Source of the DNA: Flavobacteriales bacterium UBA4466
GTDB lineage: Bacteria > Bacteroidota > Bacteroidia > Flavobacteriales_D > Sanyastnellaceae
Assembly: GCA_905182895.1 (NCBI GenBank)
Contig: CAJJDD010000003.1
Coordinates: forward strand, 1-64,000
DNA length: 64,000 nt
Direction: 5' to 3'
Under the pieces are notes generated by a model. It did no database searches. It was not told the DNA's origin and was given only the letters and a program-made list of their open reading frames with translations. Below are positions 10,286 to 21,239 of the stretch, in pieces. How positions within the stretch are numbered: the first letter of the stretch is position 1; every line of letters begins with the position of its first letter. Position numbers and translations under genes: made by a program.

Positions 10286-11149
10286 TTTCCTCTCTGGAAA
10301 AGAGCTGTTAAAGGTCTGATGTATGGAAGGTCGGTGTAGCTTGCCTTGGAGCTGTTGTCCACTTTTCAAAAACATTTTTTCTAGGCCGTCCTGACGTTCA
10401 GTCATAAGACTATTGTATTTTTTTCTGGTTTGGGAAGAGCTCGTGTTCACCCATTTTAGCTTTCCGCTTTCGGCATCTTTTAGTTGTACCAATCCTAGAT
10501 CACTCATTTGCGTTTCACGCTTGTCTATTATCTGAATAGCGGTCAAGCTATGCTTAAGGTTAGTTCGTTTTAAATTATCGCTGTAATTATCAGCTTTAAA
10601 GTCTGAAATCAGAAATATGATGCTTCGCTTTTTTAGCATCCTATTGGCATAAATCAGTGCCTGATTTATGTCTGTTTTTTTAGAAACAGGAGAGAGGTGA
10701 ACCAAGTCTCGTATTATTTTCAGAACATGAGATTTGCCTCCAGCAGGGGGGATGTACTTTTCTATCACATCAGAGAAAAACAGAACACCTACCTTATCTT
10801 TGTTTTGGATAGCGCTCATAGAGAGAACAGCAGAAATCTCTGTAATGAGGTCTCGCTTGGTTTGTTTTCCACTTCCTATAAGATTGCTTGAGCTTATATC
10901 TACCAATATGAGTGCATTTAATTCCCTTTCTTCCTCGAACACTTTGGTGTAGGGTGTGTTCATTTTAGCCGTCACATTCCAGTTTATAGAGCGGATATCA
11001 TCACCAGAATAATATTCTCTATTTTCTCTAAAAGACATACCTCTTCCCTTGAATTTAGAGTGATAGTTCCCGCTAAACATCTGCATAGAAATTTGTTTCG
11101 TCCTAATTTCTATGGCACGTACTTTTTTGAGTAATTCCTTTGTTTCCAT
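10282..11149 (-). CDS. DUF58 domain-containing protein
   Basis: RGMSFRENREYYSGDDIRSINWNVTAKMNTPYTKVFEEERELNALILVDISSS. The correct frame ends ASYTDLPYIRPLTALFQRGK* at the ATGA overlap; the 522-aa ORF in the track is an artefactual fusion. Confidence 0.9.
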
Positions 11150-11160
11150 ATGCGCTGAGG

Positions 11161-12189
11161 TTAAGGAATTTCTACTTTATTCAGGATCTCCGTAATTATT
11201 TGTTCTTGGTTGATGTCTTCGGCTTCAGCTTCATACGTTATGCCTATTCGGTGTCTTAATACATCGTAGCAGATTTCTCTTACATCTTCAGGAATAACAT
11301 AGCCTCTTTGCTGAAGAAAGGCATTTGCCTTAGAGGCTTTAGCTAAAGCTATGCTAGCTCTAGGAGAACCACCGAATCTTATGAGAGGTTGAAGATGAGC
11401 TAAATTGTATTTTTCTGGGTTGCGAGTTGCAAAGATGATGTCTAGAATATACTTTTCAATTTTTTCATCCATATAAATAGATTTAACCAATTGTCTGGCC
11501 TCTAAAATTTCTTTTGTGCTTACTACTTTATTAGGACTAGGGAATTCATCCTTGCTCAAATTAAGTTTAACAATTTCCCTTTCCTCCTCTATTGTAGGAT
11601 AATCCAGCACCAGTTTTAGCATAAATCTATCGCTTTGTGCCTCTGGAAGCGTGTAAGTCCCTTCTTGCTCTACAGGATTCTGAGTCGCTAAAACTAAAAA
11701 TGGACTAGGTAGTTTATAGGTTTCATTTCCGAGCGTCACTTGTTTCTCTTGCATAGCCTCTAGAAGAGCGGATTGTACTTTCGCAGGTGCTCTGTTTATT
11801 TCATCTGCCAGTAAAAAATTAGCGAATATTGGACCTTTCTTTACTGAGAAATCTCCAGTTTTTTGACTGTATATTAGCGTGCCTGTTACATCGGCAGGAA
11901 GTAAGTCGGGTGTGAACTGAATTCTGCTAAAGTCTCCACCTATAGTTTTGGATAAGGAGTTTATCGCTAGGGTTTTTGCTAATCCAGGGACGCCTTCAAG
12001 AAGAACATGGCCGTCACTTAATAGGCCTATGAGTAGTTTTTCTACCATGTTTTTCTGACCAATAATAGCCCTGCCTACTTCAGCTCTCATTAATCCAATG
12101 AATGCACTTTTACTAACGATTAGTTCATTTAGCTTTTGTATGTCTTGGTTCTGGTTTTTAGTAATATCGTTTGGGTGATTCTCTTCCAT
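11161..12189 (-). CDS. moxR: MoxR-type AAA+ ATPase
   Basis: IIGQKNMVEKLLIGLLSDGHVLLEGVPGLAKTLAINSLSKTI...RIQFTPDLLPADVTGT...ADEINRAPAKVQSALLEAMQE. Confidence 0.97.
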   Translation of the reverse strand: MEENHPNDITKNQNQDIQKLNELIVSKSAFIGLMRAEVGRAIIGQKNMVEKLLIGLLSDGHVLLEGVPGLAKTLAINSLSKTIGGDFSRIQFTPDLLPADVTGTLIYSQKTGDFSVKKGPIFANFLLADEINRAPAKVQSALLEAMQEKQVTLGNETYKLPSPFLVLATQNPVEQEGTYTLPEAQSDRFMLKLVLDYPTIEEEREIVKLNLSKDEFPSPNKVVSTKEILEARQLVKSIYMDEKIEKYILDIIFATRNPEKYNLAHLQPLIRFGGSPRASIALAKASKANAFLQQRGYVIPEDVREICYDVLRHRIGITYEAEAEDINQEQIITEILNKVEIP

Positions 12190-12403
12190 TTTTCTCTTCT
12201 TAATACTCCGTTAGCGTTGTTACGTAAAGTTAATATTGGCCGCTAATTTCATGCTTATTATTAATATTATTAGCTGTTAAATCATGTTAAGCAAAATTAG
12301 GGTAGGGTTGAAAAGAAATTGTTTTAGGTGCATAACTTCTATTTGAAGGTACTAGTTAGCTGAGTAACCAGAGGTAAATTGCTCTGCATAAATAAAAAAA
12401 AAC

Positions 12404-12808
12404 ATGGAATTCAAGGAGATTATAGGTTGTGTAGAGAAGTTTCATGACTCATTTAAAATTGGTAACAATTACAGTCCTACTGTAGCTCTGTCTAGTGCAG
12501 AAAAAGAGCTTCGTTTTAATCTTATGAAAGAAGAAAATGAAGAATATCTGGAGGCCGCTAATAATAACGATTTAGTGGAGGTGGCCGATGCTTTAGGTGA
12601 TCAGTTATATATCCTTTGCGGAACCATGTTAAGGCATGGGATGCAGGATAAGATAGAAGAAGTTTTTTTAGAGATTCAGCGTAGCAATATGTCAAAATTA
12701 GATGCTGACGGAGAGCCTATTTATAGAGAGGATGGAAAAGTCATGAAGAGTGAATTATACTTCAGGCCAAATATTAAGGCAATACTAGACGCTCAAGAAA
12801 TGGGGTGA
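12404..12808 (+). CDS. Nucleoside triphosphate pyrophosphohydrolase family (MazG/PRA-PH-like)
   Basis: LMKEENEEYLEAANNNDLVEVADALGDQLYILCGTMLRHGM: the ExxE...ExxD motif of all-alpha NTP pyrophosphatases. Confidence 0.88.
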   Translation: MEFKEIIGCVEKFHDSFKIGNNYSPTVALSSAEKELRFNLMKEENEEYLEAANNNDLVEVADALGDQLYILCGTMLRHGMQDKIEEVFLEIQRSNMSKLDADGEPIYREDGKVMKSELYFRPNIKAILDAQEMG

Positions 12809-12889
12809 TAACCTCAAATTGGGAAGATGTTTTCTTCAAAGCTTATCGGTGAAATTCGCTGGTAGGCTTTTTTTTGTAATACAAATTAT

Positions 12890-13399
12890 ATGAAAGATTT
12901 AAAAGGTATTTTGGTGAGAGCAGGGTCTAATCCCAGATTGCTTAAAATGTTAAACCCTCTAATGAGAAAAATGATCCCTTTTAATAGGCCTCATCGGTTT
13001 AGTCTAGAGGAGATTACCTCTGAACGAGTTGTCGTAAGGATTCCGTATCGCAAATCAAATTTAAACCATCTTAAGGGTATCCATGCCTGTGCTTTGACTA
13101 CGGCTTCTGAGTACAGTTCAGGTTTGTTGATTTTAAGGCACTTGGGGACTGCTGATTACAGATTAATTATGAAAAGTCTTACTTCCACCTATCATTATCA
13201 AGGAAAGGAAGCTATTAATGCGATCTTTGAGTTAAGTGAGGCTGACGTGAATAGTGAGTTAATCCCTGAATTAGAGAAAGAAGGAGTTGTTGATTTGATA
13301 GCTGAAATTAAAGCGTTTGATCTGTCTGGAAATCATGTCTGTACGACTGTCTGTTTATGGCAAATCAAGACTTGGGATAAAGTTAAAACTAAGGTTTAG
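12890..13399 (+). CDS. DUF4442 hot-dog-fold protein
   Basis: NPLMRKMIPFNRPHRFSLEEITSERVVVRIPYRKSNLNHLKGIHACALTTASEYSSGLLIL. Confidence 0.8.
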   Translation: MKDLKGILVRAGSNPRLLKMLNPLMRKMIPFNRPHRFSLEEITSERVVVRIPYRKSNLNHLKGIHACALTTASEYSSGLLILRHLGTADYRLIMKSLTSTYHYQGKEAINAIFELSEADVNSELIPELEKEGVVDLIAEIKAFDLSGNHVCTTVCLWQIKTWDKVKTKV

Positions 13400-13476
13400 T
13401 ATCTAAAAATCTTTAGTATTAATAAACTTAAAGCCCCTGTAATTCCTATCTTTGCACACTTAAAATTTCAGAGAAA

Positions 13477-15412
13477 ATGGTGAATATTACACTGCCTGAT
13501 GGCTCAGTAAAATCGTATGAAGATAAAGTTACTGCTTTACAAGTAGCTACAGAAATAAGTGAAGGATTAGCTCGAAACGTATTAGCTGCAGAGGTTAATG
13601 GGGAGATTTGGGATGCTACTAGAGAGATTGCTTCTGATGCTTCTCTTAAGCTTTTGACCTTTGATGCAGATGGCGGTAAGTCTACTATGTGGCATAGTTC
13701 TGCTCACTTATTAGCTGAAGCCTTAGAGTCGCTTTTTCCTGGAGTTAAATTGGCTATTGGCCCGCCTATTGAAAATGGATTTTACTATGATGTAGACTTT
13801 ATGGGGCAGGAGTTCACCGATAAAGATTTTAAGAGGGTAGAGGAAAAGATGATTGAGTTAGCTCGTTTGAAGAATCCATTCGAGCGAATAGAGATATCTA
13901 AAGCAGATGCCATTAAGTATTTCCAAGAAAAAGATGATCCTTATAAGCTAGAGTTATTAGAAGGTCTAGAAGATGGTCAAATTACATTTTATAAACAAGG
14001 GGGGTTTACTGATTTATGTCGTGGGCCTCATATTCCTCATACTGGATTCATTAAAGCCGCTAAGGTGATGAGTATAGCAGGCGCTTATTGGAGAGGAGAT
14101 GAGAAGAATAAGCAATTAACAAGAGTGTACGGAATAACATTCTTAAAGAATAAGGACTTGACGGCGCATTTAGCGCTGCTCGAAGAAGCAAAGAAAAGAG
14201 ATCATCGAAAACTTGGAAAAGAAATGGAATTGTTTACATTCTCAAAAAAAGTTGGTCAAGGACTACCTATGTGGTTACCCAAGGGAGCTCAGCTAAGAGA
14301 AAAATTAGAAAATTTCTTAAAAAAAGCGCAAGTTCTTGCTGGATATCTTCCAGTAATTACTCCCCACATTGGTAGCAAAGATTTATATATATGTTCAGGT
14401 CATTATGAGAAATATGGTGAAGATTCTTTTCAACCAATAAAAACTCCTCAAGAAAGCAATTAATGCCCTGAAGCCAATGAATTGTCCTCATCACTGTGAG
14501 ATTTACAAAGCAGTTCCGAGGTCATATAGAGATCTGCCCTTAAGGCTGGCCGAATTTGGTACAGTTTATAGGTACGAACAAAGTGGAGAATTACACGGTT
14601 TAACTAGGGTGAGAGGATTTACTCAAGATGACGCCCATATATTCTGTGCTCCGGAGGATGTAAAAGAAGAAGTTGGAAAGGTGATCGATCTAGTGCTTTA
14701 TATTTTTAAGGTGTTAAAGTTTGAGGATTTTGTAGCTCAGGTTAGTCTAAGAGATCCCGGAAACCCAGATAAATATATAGGAGATGATGACAATTGGAAT
14801 GCTGCTGAAAAAGCTATTCAGGAAATTGCTAATGAAAAAGGTCTAAAGACGATTGTCGAGTTAGGTGAAGCGGCATTTTACGGGCCAAAGCTTGATTTTA
14901 TGGTAAGAGATGCTATTGGAAGAAAGTGGCAGCTCGGTACCGTTCAGATAGATTACAATCTACCAGAGAGGTTTGAGTTAGAGTATAAAGGAAGTGATAA
15001 TGAATTACACAGACCTGTAATGATTCACAGAGCTCCATTTGGTTCTATGGAAAGATTTGTTGCTTTTTTGATAGAGCATTGTGCAGGAAAATTCCCTCTT
15101 TGGTTAACTCCTGAGCAAGTGAAAATACTACCAATTAGTGATAGATTTAATTCTTATGCTAAAGAGGTTCTAGAATTGCTAAATAATTACGATATTCGCG
15201 CCTCGATTGACGAGAGGTCTGAGAAAATTGGTAGAAAAATCCGTGATGCAGAGTTAGAGCGGGTTCCATACATGATTATAGTAGGAGAGAAAGAAGCTGA
15301 AAGTGGTGAGGTTTCACCAAGAAAGCAAGGTGAGGGTGATATGGGCGCAATGAAAATCGAAACTTTCGCTGAATTTATTCAGGAAGAAATTAAGAAATTA
15401 TTAGCTAATTAA
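13477..15412 (+). CDS. thrS: Threonine--tRNA ligase (frameshift near 14460)
   Basis: TGS and SAD domains ([37 protein letters not shown]) in the first [17 protein letters not shown]...[11 protein letters not shown]...[18 protein letters not shown] in the second. Confidence 0.97.
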
Positions 15413-15421
15413 AAACTTAAA

Positions 15422-15975
15422 GTTATAAGACGTAGAGGTAGAAAAAAGTATTTAGGACGGGTTAAAACAGAGAACCCGCACCAAATTAACGAGGAAATCA
15501 GAGCGCAAGAGTTAAGACTTGTGGGTGAGAATGTTGAGGTAGGAGTTTATTCTCTTAAAGCAGCATTAGTATGGCCCAGGATCAAGACTTAGACCTTGTA
15601 GAGATATCTCCGAAGGCAGTTCCACCTGTGGCTAAGATTGTGGATTATAAGAAATTCTTGTACGATCAAAAAAAGAAGCAGAAGGAATTAAAATCTAAGC
15701 AAATTAAGGTAATTGTTAAGGAGATTAGATTTGGTCCCAATACTGATGACCACGATTTTGAGTTTAAGTTAAATCACGCTAAGAAATTCTTAGAGGAAGG
15801 CAGTAAAGTGAAAGCTTACGTTTTCTTTAAAGGAAGAACTATCGTGTTTAAAGATAGAGGAGAATTATTATTGTTGAAATTTATTTCTGAGCTGGAAGAA
15901 TTTGGTTTGGTTGAAGAACTACCTAAATTAATGGGGAAGAAAATGACAGTAATGATTAACCCAAAGAAAAAATAA
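15422..15975 (+). CDS. infC: Translation initiation factor IF-3 (frameshift near 15570; non-canonical start)
   Basis: [50 protein letters not shown] + [39 protein letters not shown]. Followed by rpmI and rplT. Confidence 0.93.
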
Positions 15976-16001
15976 TATTAATAACTAAATAAGTAGAAGC
16001 G

Positions 16002-16196
16002 ATGCCTAAAATGAAGACCAAGTCTAGCGCCAAGAAGAGATTTAAGCTCACTGGTTCTGGTAAAATCAAACGTAAGCACGCTTTTAAAAGTCACATTCTT
16101 ACTAAAAAGTCTACAAAGAGAAAGAGAAATCTTACTCAATCAGGATTAGTTGATAAGAGTGATGTGCGTAACATCAAAAGACAGTTGTGCGCTTAA
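16002..16196 (+). CDS. rpmI: 50S ribosomal protein L35
   Basis: [44 protein letters not shown]. Confidence 0.98.
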   Translation: MPKMKTKSSAKKRFKLTGSGKIKRKHAFKSHILTKKSTKRKRNLTQSGLVDKSDVRNIKRQLCA

Positions 16197-16282
16197 AATT
16201 TTAAAAGTGTTTTTGTTAAACCCGGGATGCAGTTTTAAGTCTTATCTAAAATAGGCACTGTATACCAAAAAACAATTAATTA

Positions 16283-16627
16283 ATGCCAAGATCAGTAAAT
16301 GCCGTGGCTTCTAGAGCCAGAAGAAAGAAAATCCTTAAAATGGCTAAGGGTTACTTCGGTGCCAGAAAGAACGTTTGGACCGTAGCTAAGAATGCAGTAG
16401 AGAAAGGTCTACAGTATTCTTATAGAGATAGAAAAAACAAAAAGAGAAATTTCAGAAAACTTTGGATTCAGAGAATTAATGCTGGAGCTAGACAACATGG
16501 AATGTCTTATTCTGTATTCATGGGTAAAGTTCATGCGAAAGGAATAGAATTAAATAGAAAAGTCTTAGCTGATTTAGCTATGAATCATCCAGATGCATTC
16601 AAAGCAATATGTGATTCAGTAAAGTAG
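16283..16627 (+). CDS. rplT: 50S ribosomal protein L20
   Basis: [67 protein letters not shown]. Confidence 0.98.
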   Translation: MPRSVNAVASRARRKKILKMAKGYFGARKNVWTVAKNAVEKGLQYSYRDRKNKKRNFRKLWIQRINAGARQHGMSYSVFMGKVHAKGIELNRKVLADLAMNHPDAFKAICDSVK

Positions 16628-16650
16628 TTTTCATTTTAATGTAAGATTTT

Positions 16651-16680
16651 AAAGGCCGGATTTATCCGGCCTTTCTTTTT
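16651..16680 (+). terminator. Intrinsic terminator after rplT
   Basis: Perfect 10-bp stem AAAGGCCGGA-TTTA-TCCGGCCTTT followed by CTTTTT. Confidence 0.92.
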
Positions 16681-16732
16681 GTCATTAACTTTAGCATACT
16701 TTTTGCCTTTGAAGAAATATAAAATTGATTAC

Positions 16733-18628
16733 ATGAAATATATTATAACCGTTGCGCTTCTTTTCCTTTTTTTAGCTGTCCAATCTCAGGAGAAAAGGAA
16801 AATGTATCATCCTAATAGGGCTAAGATACTTGATGAACTCTCACCAATTCACATCCCTGAATCAGCCATTTGGATGGGGGTAGATCAAAATATTGAATCT
16901 TACAGGTATGCCGAGAATAGATTATTGATTTATAACTTTTGGTCTCCTTTAAGTTTGGTCCACGAGAATACACTTTCTCAGCTAGAGGCTCTTAAAAGAG
17001 ATATTCCTGAAATAGAGATAATAGACTTTCTACATCCCGATGATTTAGATCTTTTTACTCCAGATGAGGCATATGAATTATGGAAAGCAAGAGTTTCTCA
17101 GAGACCTCTGGTAATTGGAGTTAATGATGAAATAGCGAAGATGTCTCTGAAAAGGGATGTAGGAAATATTATTTTAACAATCGATAGAACAGGTTTTACT
17201 TATTTGGATTTAAATTCAAGTCTAGAAGTGGTTAGAGGAGTGGCTAAAGTTTGGGCTGAGGAATATAAAAAGTATAAAAGCGCTAAATTATCCTTTCCTA
17301 CCTATCCCATAAATAAAACTCTTCACTCTGAATTTTTTAATTTTCCTCAGTCGATTACGGCAGATGAATTGGATTTAACCCTCTATGTATGTGATACGGG
17401 GAATAACAGAATTGTAGGGATAGAAAGTAGTGGAATGTTGCTAGATATTATTGGAGATGGCACTGTTGGTTATAGAGATGGTCACAGTGCACAATCTAAA
17501 TTTAATAAACCGCAAGGAATAGTTTTTGACAGCAATGAACGGGTGCTTTATGTCGCAGATACGTATAATCATGTGATTAGAAAAGTAGATTTGGCTAGTT
17601 ATCAAGTTTCTACGTATTTAGGGACGGGAGAAGAGGCTGTCATACTGGACAAAGAGATTAGACTGAAAGAAAAGGCACTTGCTTTTCCTCAATCATTGGA
17701 GTTGAAAAACGGGTTTTTATATGTTTCTATGATAAACCAGAGCCAGGTCTATAAGGTCGAATTGGCTACAGGAGCTGGGGTCAGAATTGCAGGCACTAGT
17801 TCTTCTGTCAGCCAAGATGGGAGAATTGAGGAAGCGTCATTGGCGCACCCAAATTCCATGTGCTTCAAGGATGAAAAGTTATATTTATTAGAAAGAATAA
17901 CACCAAAAGTGCGATGTCTGGATAAGAAATCCATAAAGACCATTTATCAGGCAGAGCCAGAGGATTCTATTCAACTTAATTTTCCAGGGTCAATTCATTC
18001 TATTGGTAATTCTATTTATATATTAGATAGCTTTAATCACAGTGTCAGGAAATTATCTGATGAGGGTTTATCCCATGTAACAGGTTCAGTAAAGGGATTT
18101 AAAGACGGGAGTTTGAAAGAGGCTCTATTTAATGCTCCCATAGATTTGTGCACGATGAGCGGAAATATTTATGTTTTGGACGCCCTTAACAGTGCGATTA
18201 GAATAGTAAACCCTAAAGCTGAATCCGTCTCTACTTTAAAGTTGGAAGGGACTGTAGATTTTTATAAGCAGTTATCTGTAAATAAGCTAGAGTATAGAGA
18301 GACAGTAGCATATGCTATGAAAGGTCAAAATTTAGTAGCTCTCAAAATCGAGCTTCCAGATGGAGAGGCTATGGGAGATTCAGAGATAGAAATAGAGAAT
18401 CAAACAGGTTCTATAGGAGAGGTTATTAGTACGGATTCTGCTAATGGTATAATCTTAATAGCTGTAGATGTTGAAGATTTTTCGGAAACTACCTATCTGT
18501 CTTTGAAATTTGAATCTACGTTAATAGAAGTTCCTAATCATAAGAAGCTCTATACCTTAAAATCGTTGATTAAATACGAGGAGAGTAGCGATAAGTCTAA
18601 ATTAGGAAATTCGTTACTCCAGCTCTAA
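16733..18628 (+). CDS. NHLRC2-like secreted protein: degenerate thioredoxin-like domain + NHL beta-propeller
   Basis: Signal peptide MKYIITVALLFLFLAVQSQ; LLIYNFWSPLSLVHENTLSQLEALKRDIPEIEIIDFLHP; NHL repeats LYVCDTGNNRIVGIESSGMLLDIIGDGTVGYRDGHSAQSKFNKPQGIVFDSNERVLYVADTYNHVIRKVDL. Confidence 0.8.
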   Translation: MKYIITVALLFLFLAVQSQEKRKMYHPNRAKILDELSPIHIPESAIWMGVDQNIESYRYAENRLLIYNFWSPLSLVHENTLSQLEALKRDIPEIEIIDFLHPDDLDLFTPDEAYELWKARVSQRPLVIGVNDEIAKMSLKRDVGNIILTIDRTGFTYLDLNSSLEVVRGVAKVWAEEYKKYKSAKLSFPTYPINKTLHSEFFNFPQSITADELDLTLYVCDTGNNRIVGIESSGMLLDIIGDGTVGYRDGHSAQSKFNKPQGIVFDSNERVLYVADTYNHVIRKVDLASYQVSTYLGTGEEAVILDKEIRLKEKALAFPQSLELKNGFLYVSMINQSQVYKVELATGAGVRIAGTSSSVSQDGRIEEASLAHPNSMCFKDEKLYLLERITPKVRCLDKKSIKTIYQAEPEDSIQLNFPGSIHSIGNSIYILDSFNHSVRKLSDEGLSHVTGSVKGFKDGSLKEALFNAPIDLCTMSGNIYVLDALNSAIRIVNPKAESVSTLKLEGTVDFYKQLSVNKLEYRETVAYAMKGQNLVALKIELPDGEAMGDSEIEIENQTGSIGEVISTDSANGIILIAVDVEDFSETTYLSLKFESTLIEVPNHKKLYTLKSLIKYEESSDKSKLGNSLLQL

Positions 18629-19645
18629 AATCCTTCTATTTCGTTTAATTGAATAGCTGATAAGTCAAAATCAGGATTTAGCTGTAAGGCTTGCTTAAAG
18701 TCAGATCGGGCGTCAGCATATCTACCTAAATTCTTATGACATAATCCTCGGTTATGGTAAGCTTCTGTATACTCTGGGTTATTCAAAATACTTTGACTGA
18801 ATTTCATACTAGCCTGTTCGTATTGATCGGCAAAAACGAGTAGTAAGTACCCCTGATTGAACTGTGCTAAAAATGAAAAGGGGTCAATTTCTAAAATTCT
18901 ATCATACCTTTTCATAGCGTCATTATCATACTTGCCGGAATTTTGAAGGTAAATAGCGAGATTATAATGTGCTTCTATTCTTTCAGGCTGAAGATAAATG
19001 GCAGACTTATAATACTGAATAGCTAGAGAGTCATTTTTAGCAGCATGCAAGTTACCCAGTCTCATGTAGGCATCGTAAAAGTTAGGGTCAAGTTCTATAG
19101 AAGTTTGATAACTGCTAATAGCAAGTGCAGAGTCACCTTTAGCTCTCCTAAGCTCAAAAGTCAGTCCTTTCATGAAATATGCATCAGGAAGTTGTTTGTC
19201 TATAATTAATGCGGAGTCTACCAACTGAATACACTCGTCATAGTTGTCTAAGAGTTGTTGGATCTGTGCTAGTTTAACGTAACAGTTGGCATTTTCAGGA
19301 TTTTCATTAATACAGAGTCTGTATGCTTTATTGGCATTTTCTGCATTGTTTTTAACTTGAAGATTCGAGAAAAAGATATTGCCTTTCAAATAGTAATCCT
19401 CATCTGTGGCAGAAATAGCCATTTTCTGATTTAAATCATTTATGGCTAAGTCAAATTCCCCACTTTTATATAAAGCCCTGGCTCCTTTTAGCTAGTGCGT
19501 CTACCATTCCTTGGTGCCTTTTCAAGGAGCGTATTCAGACTATCTAAGTCTCGCAGGTAAACTTCATTAGAGGAGATGTGTTAGGTGTGTTTTCTCCGCA
19601 GGAGAAGAGCAGTATGGAGAAAAATATTAGGAGCGCTTTATTCAT
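18625..19645 (-). CDS. TPR repeat lipoprotein (N-terminus frameshifted)
   Basis: Multiple TPR units (YDECIQLVDSALIIDKQLPDAYFMKGLTFEL; IEAHYNLAIYLQNSGKYDNDAMKRYDRILEIDP). An upstream minus-strand frame starts MNKALLIFFSILLFSCGENTP at 19645. Confidence 0.75.
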
Positions 19646-19654
19646 GGGTCTAAA

Positions 19655-19690
19655 ATAAAAAAGTCTCTGATGAACTATCAGAGACTTTCG
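19655..19690 (-). terminator. Intrinsic terminator downstream of recA
   Basis: 12-bp inverted repeat AAAGTCTCTGAT-GAACT-ATCAGAGACTTT; T-rich tract on the minus strand after the stem. Confidence 0.85.
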
Positions 19691-19710
19691 ATAATTTAAT
19701 AAGAAAAATA

Positions 19711-20718
19711 TCAGTTATTAAGAGTTTCTTTAATTTTGTTCTCTATTTCATCTGATAATTCGGGATTGTCTGTGATTCATCTTCTTTACTGCATCTCTTC
19801 CTTGGCCTAATTTCGTGTCGCCATAGCTAAACCAAGAACCACTCTTTTTAACAATATTCATTTCTACAGCTAAATCTAGTATTTCTCCAGATTTGGAAAT
19901 TCCTTCCCCGTACATTATATCGAACTCAGCCTTTCTAAAAGGAGGTGCTACTTTATTTTTAACAACTTTAACTCTTGTTCTATTTCCTATTACATTGTCA
20001 CCGTCTTTTATTTGAGTAGATCTTCGTATATCGATACGTACAGATGCGTAAAATTTCAAAGCATTTCCGCCAGTGGTAGTTTCGGGATTCCCGAACATTA
20101 CACCAATTTTCTCTCTTAGTTGGTTAATAAAGATACAGTACAACTCCCTGTACTGACTTATTGAGCCTGTTAATTTTCTTAAAGCTTTAGACATTAGTCT
20201 AGCCTGCAGACCCATTTGATGGATCACCCATCTCACCTTCGATTTCTGCTCTTGGAGGTAAGTGCAGCTACAGAATCTACAACCAAGATGTCAATAGCTC
20301 CTGACTTCGAATGAGGTGTATCAGCGATTTCTAAGGCTTGCTCACCATTATCAGGCTGAGAAATAAGTAAGTTTTCTGTATCAACGCCTAATTTTTCAGC
20401 GTAAAATTTATCAAAAGCATGTTCTGCATCTATAAAAGCGGCAATTCCTCCTGCTTTTTGAGCCTCAGCTATGGCATGAATAGCTAGAGTGGTTTTACCA
20501 GAAGACTCAGGTCCATAAATCTCAATTACACGTCCTTTAGGAAAACCGCCTATTCCTAGAGCTAAATCTAATGTTAGAGATCCGGTTGAAATACATTCCA
20601 TTTCTTCCACGGCTTCATCACCAAGTTTCATTACAGTTCCCTTTCCATAAGTTTTATCTATTTTGTCAAGAGTAAGCTGTAAAGCCTTTAATTTTTCTTT
20701 TTGTAGTTCTTCCGCCAT
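19711..20718 (-). CDS. recA: Recombinase RecA (several frame breaks)
   Basis: [39 protein letters not shown]...[45 protein letters not shown]...[20 protein letters not shown]. Shifted-frame tail ends NKIKETLNN*. Confidence 0.97.
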
Positions 20719-20783
20719 GTTTTTAATTTTTTGCTAATGTATAATTTATAGAACGTAATCTATTTGAGTAGTTATAAAAAACC

Positions 20784-21239
20784 TTACACATCTAGTATCT
20801 GCTTTGCGTGTTCTTTCGTTTTTACTTTCTCTATAATGTTAATTATAATGTGGTTTTCGTCTATAACAAAAGTAGTTCTATGAATACCGTTATATTCTTT
20901 TCCCATGAATTTTTTAAGTCCCCAAACACCATAAGCATTAAGCATCGTCCTGTCTTCATCAGCTAATAAATCAAAAGGCAGGTTTTGCTTTGCAATAAAT
21001 TTTTCGTGTTTTGTAACGCTGTCAGCACTTACTCCTAAAATTTCATATCCTTTGTCAGTAAACTCGCTATAATTGTCTCTTAAATTGCATGCCTGCGTGG
21101 TGCATCCAGGGGTGTTGTCTTTTGGGTAAAAGTAAATGACTAGTTTTTTTCCTTTGAATTGATTTAGTTCAACCATTCTGTCGGATTGATTCTTGACCTT
21201 AAATGTAGGAGCAGAATCTCCAATTTTTAAATGTTTCAT
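20784..21239 (-). CDS. bcp: Thioredoxin-dependent thiol peroxidase (BCP-type peroxiredoxin)
   Basis: IGDSAPTFKVKNQSD...LVIYFYPKDNTPGCTTQACNLRDNY. Confidence 0.96.
   Translation of the reverse strand: MKHLKIGDSAPTFKVKNQSDRMVELNQFKGKKLVIYFYPKDNTPGCTTQACNLRDNYSEFTDKGYEILGVSADSVTKHEKFIAKQNLPFDLLADEDRTMLNAYGVWGLKKFMGKEYNGIHRTTFVIDENHIIINIIEKVKTKEHAKQILDV

Noticed and set aside
9581-11149. Novel DUF58-BatD-like fusion protein
   Set aside because: A natural DUF58 stop overlapping the next ATG is present in the adjacent frame; the fusion depends on one indel.
13477-15412. Programmed ribosomal frameshifting in thrS, recA, serA, rny etc.
   Set aside because: Breaks occur in too many unrelated genes, at random positions and in both directions, without a shared slippery site plus stimulator. 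Indel errors are simpler.
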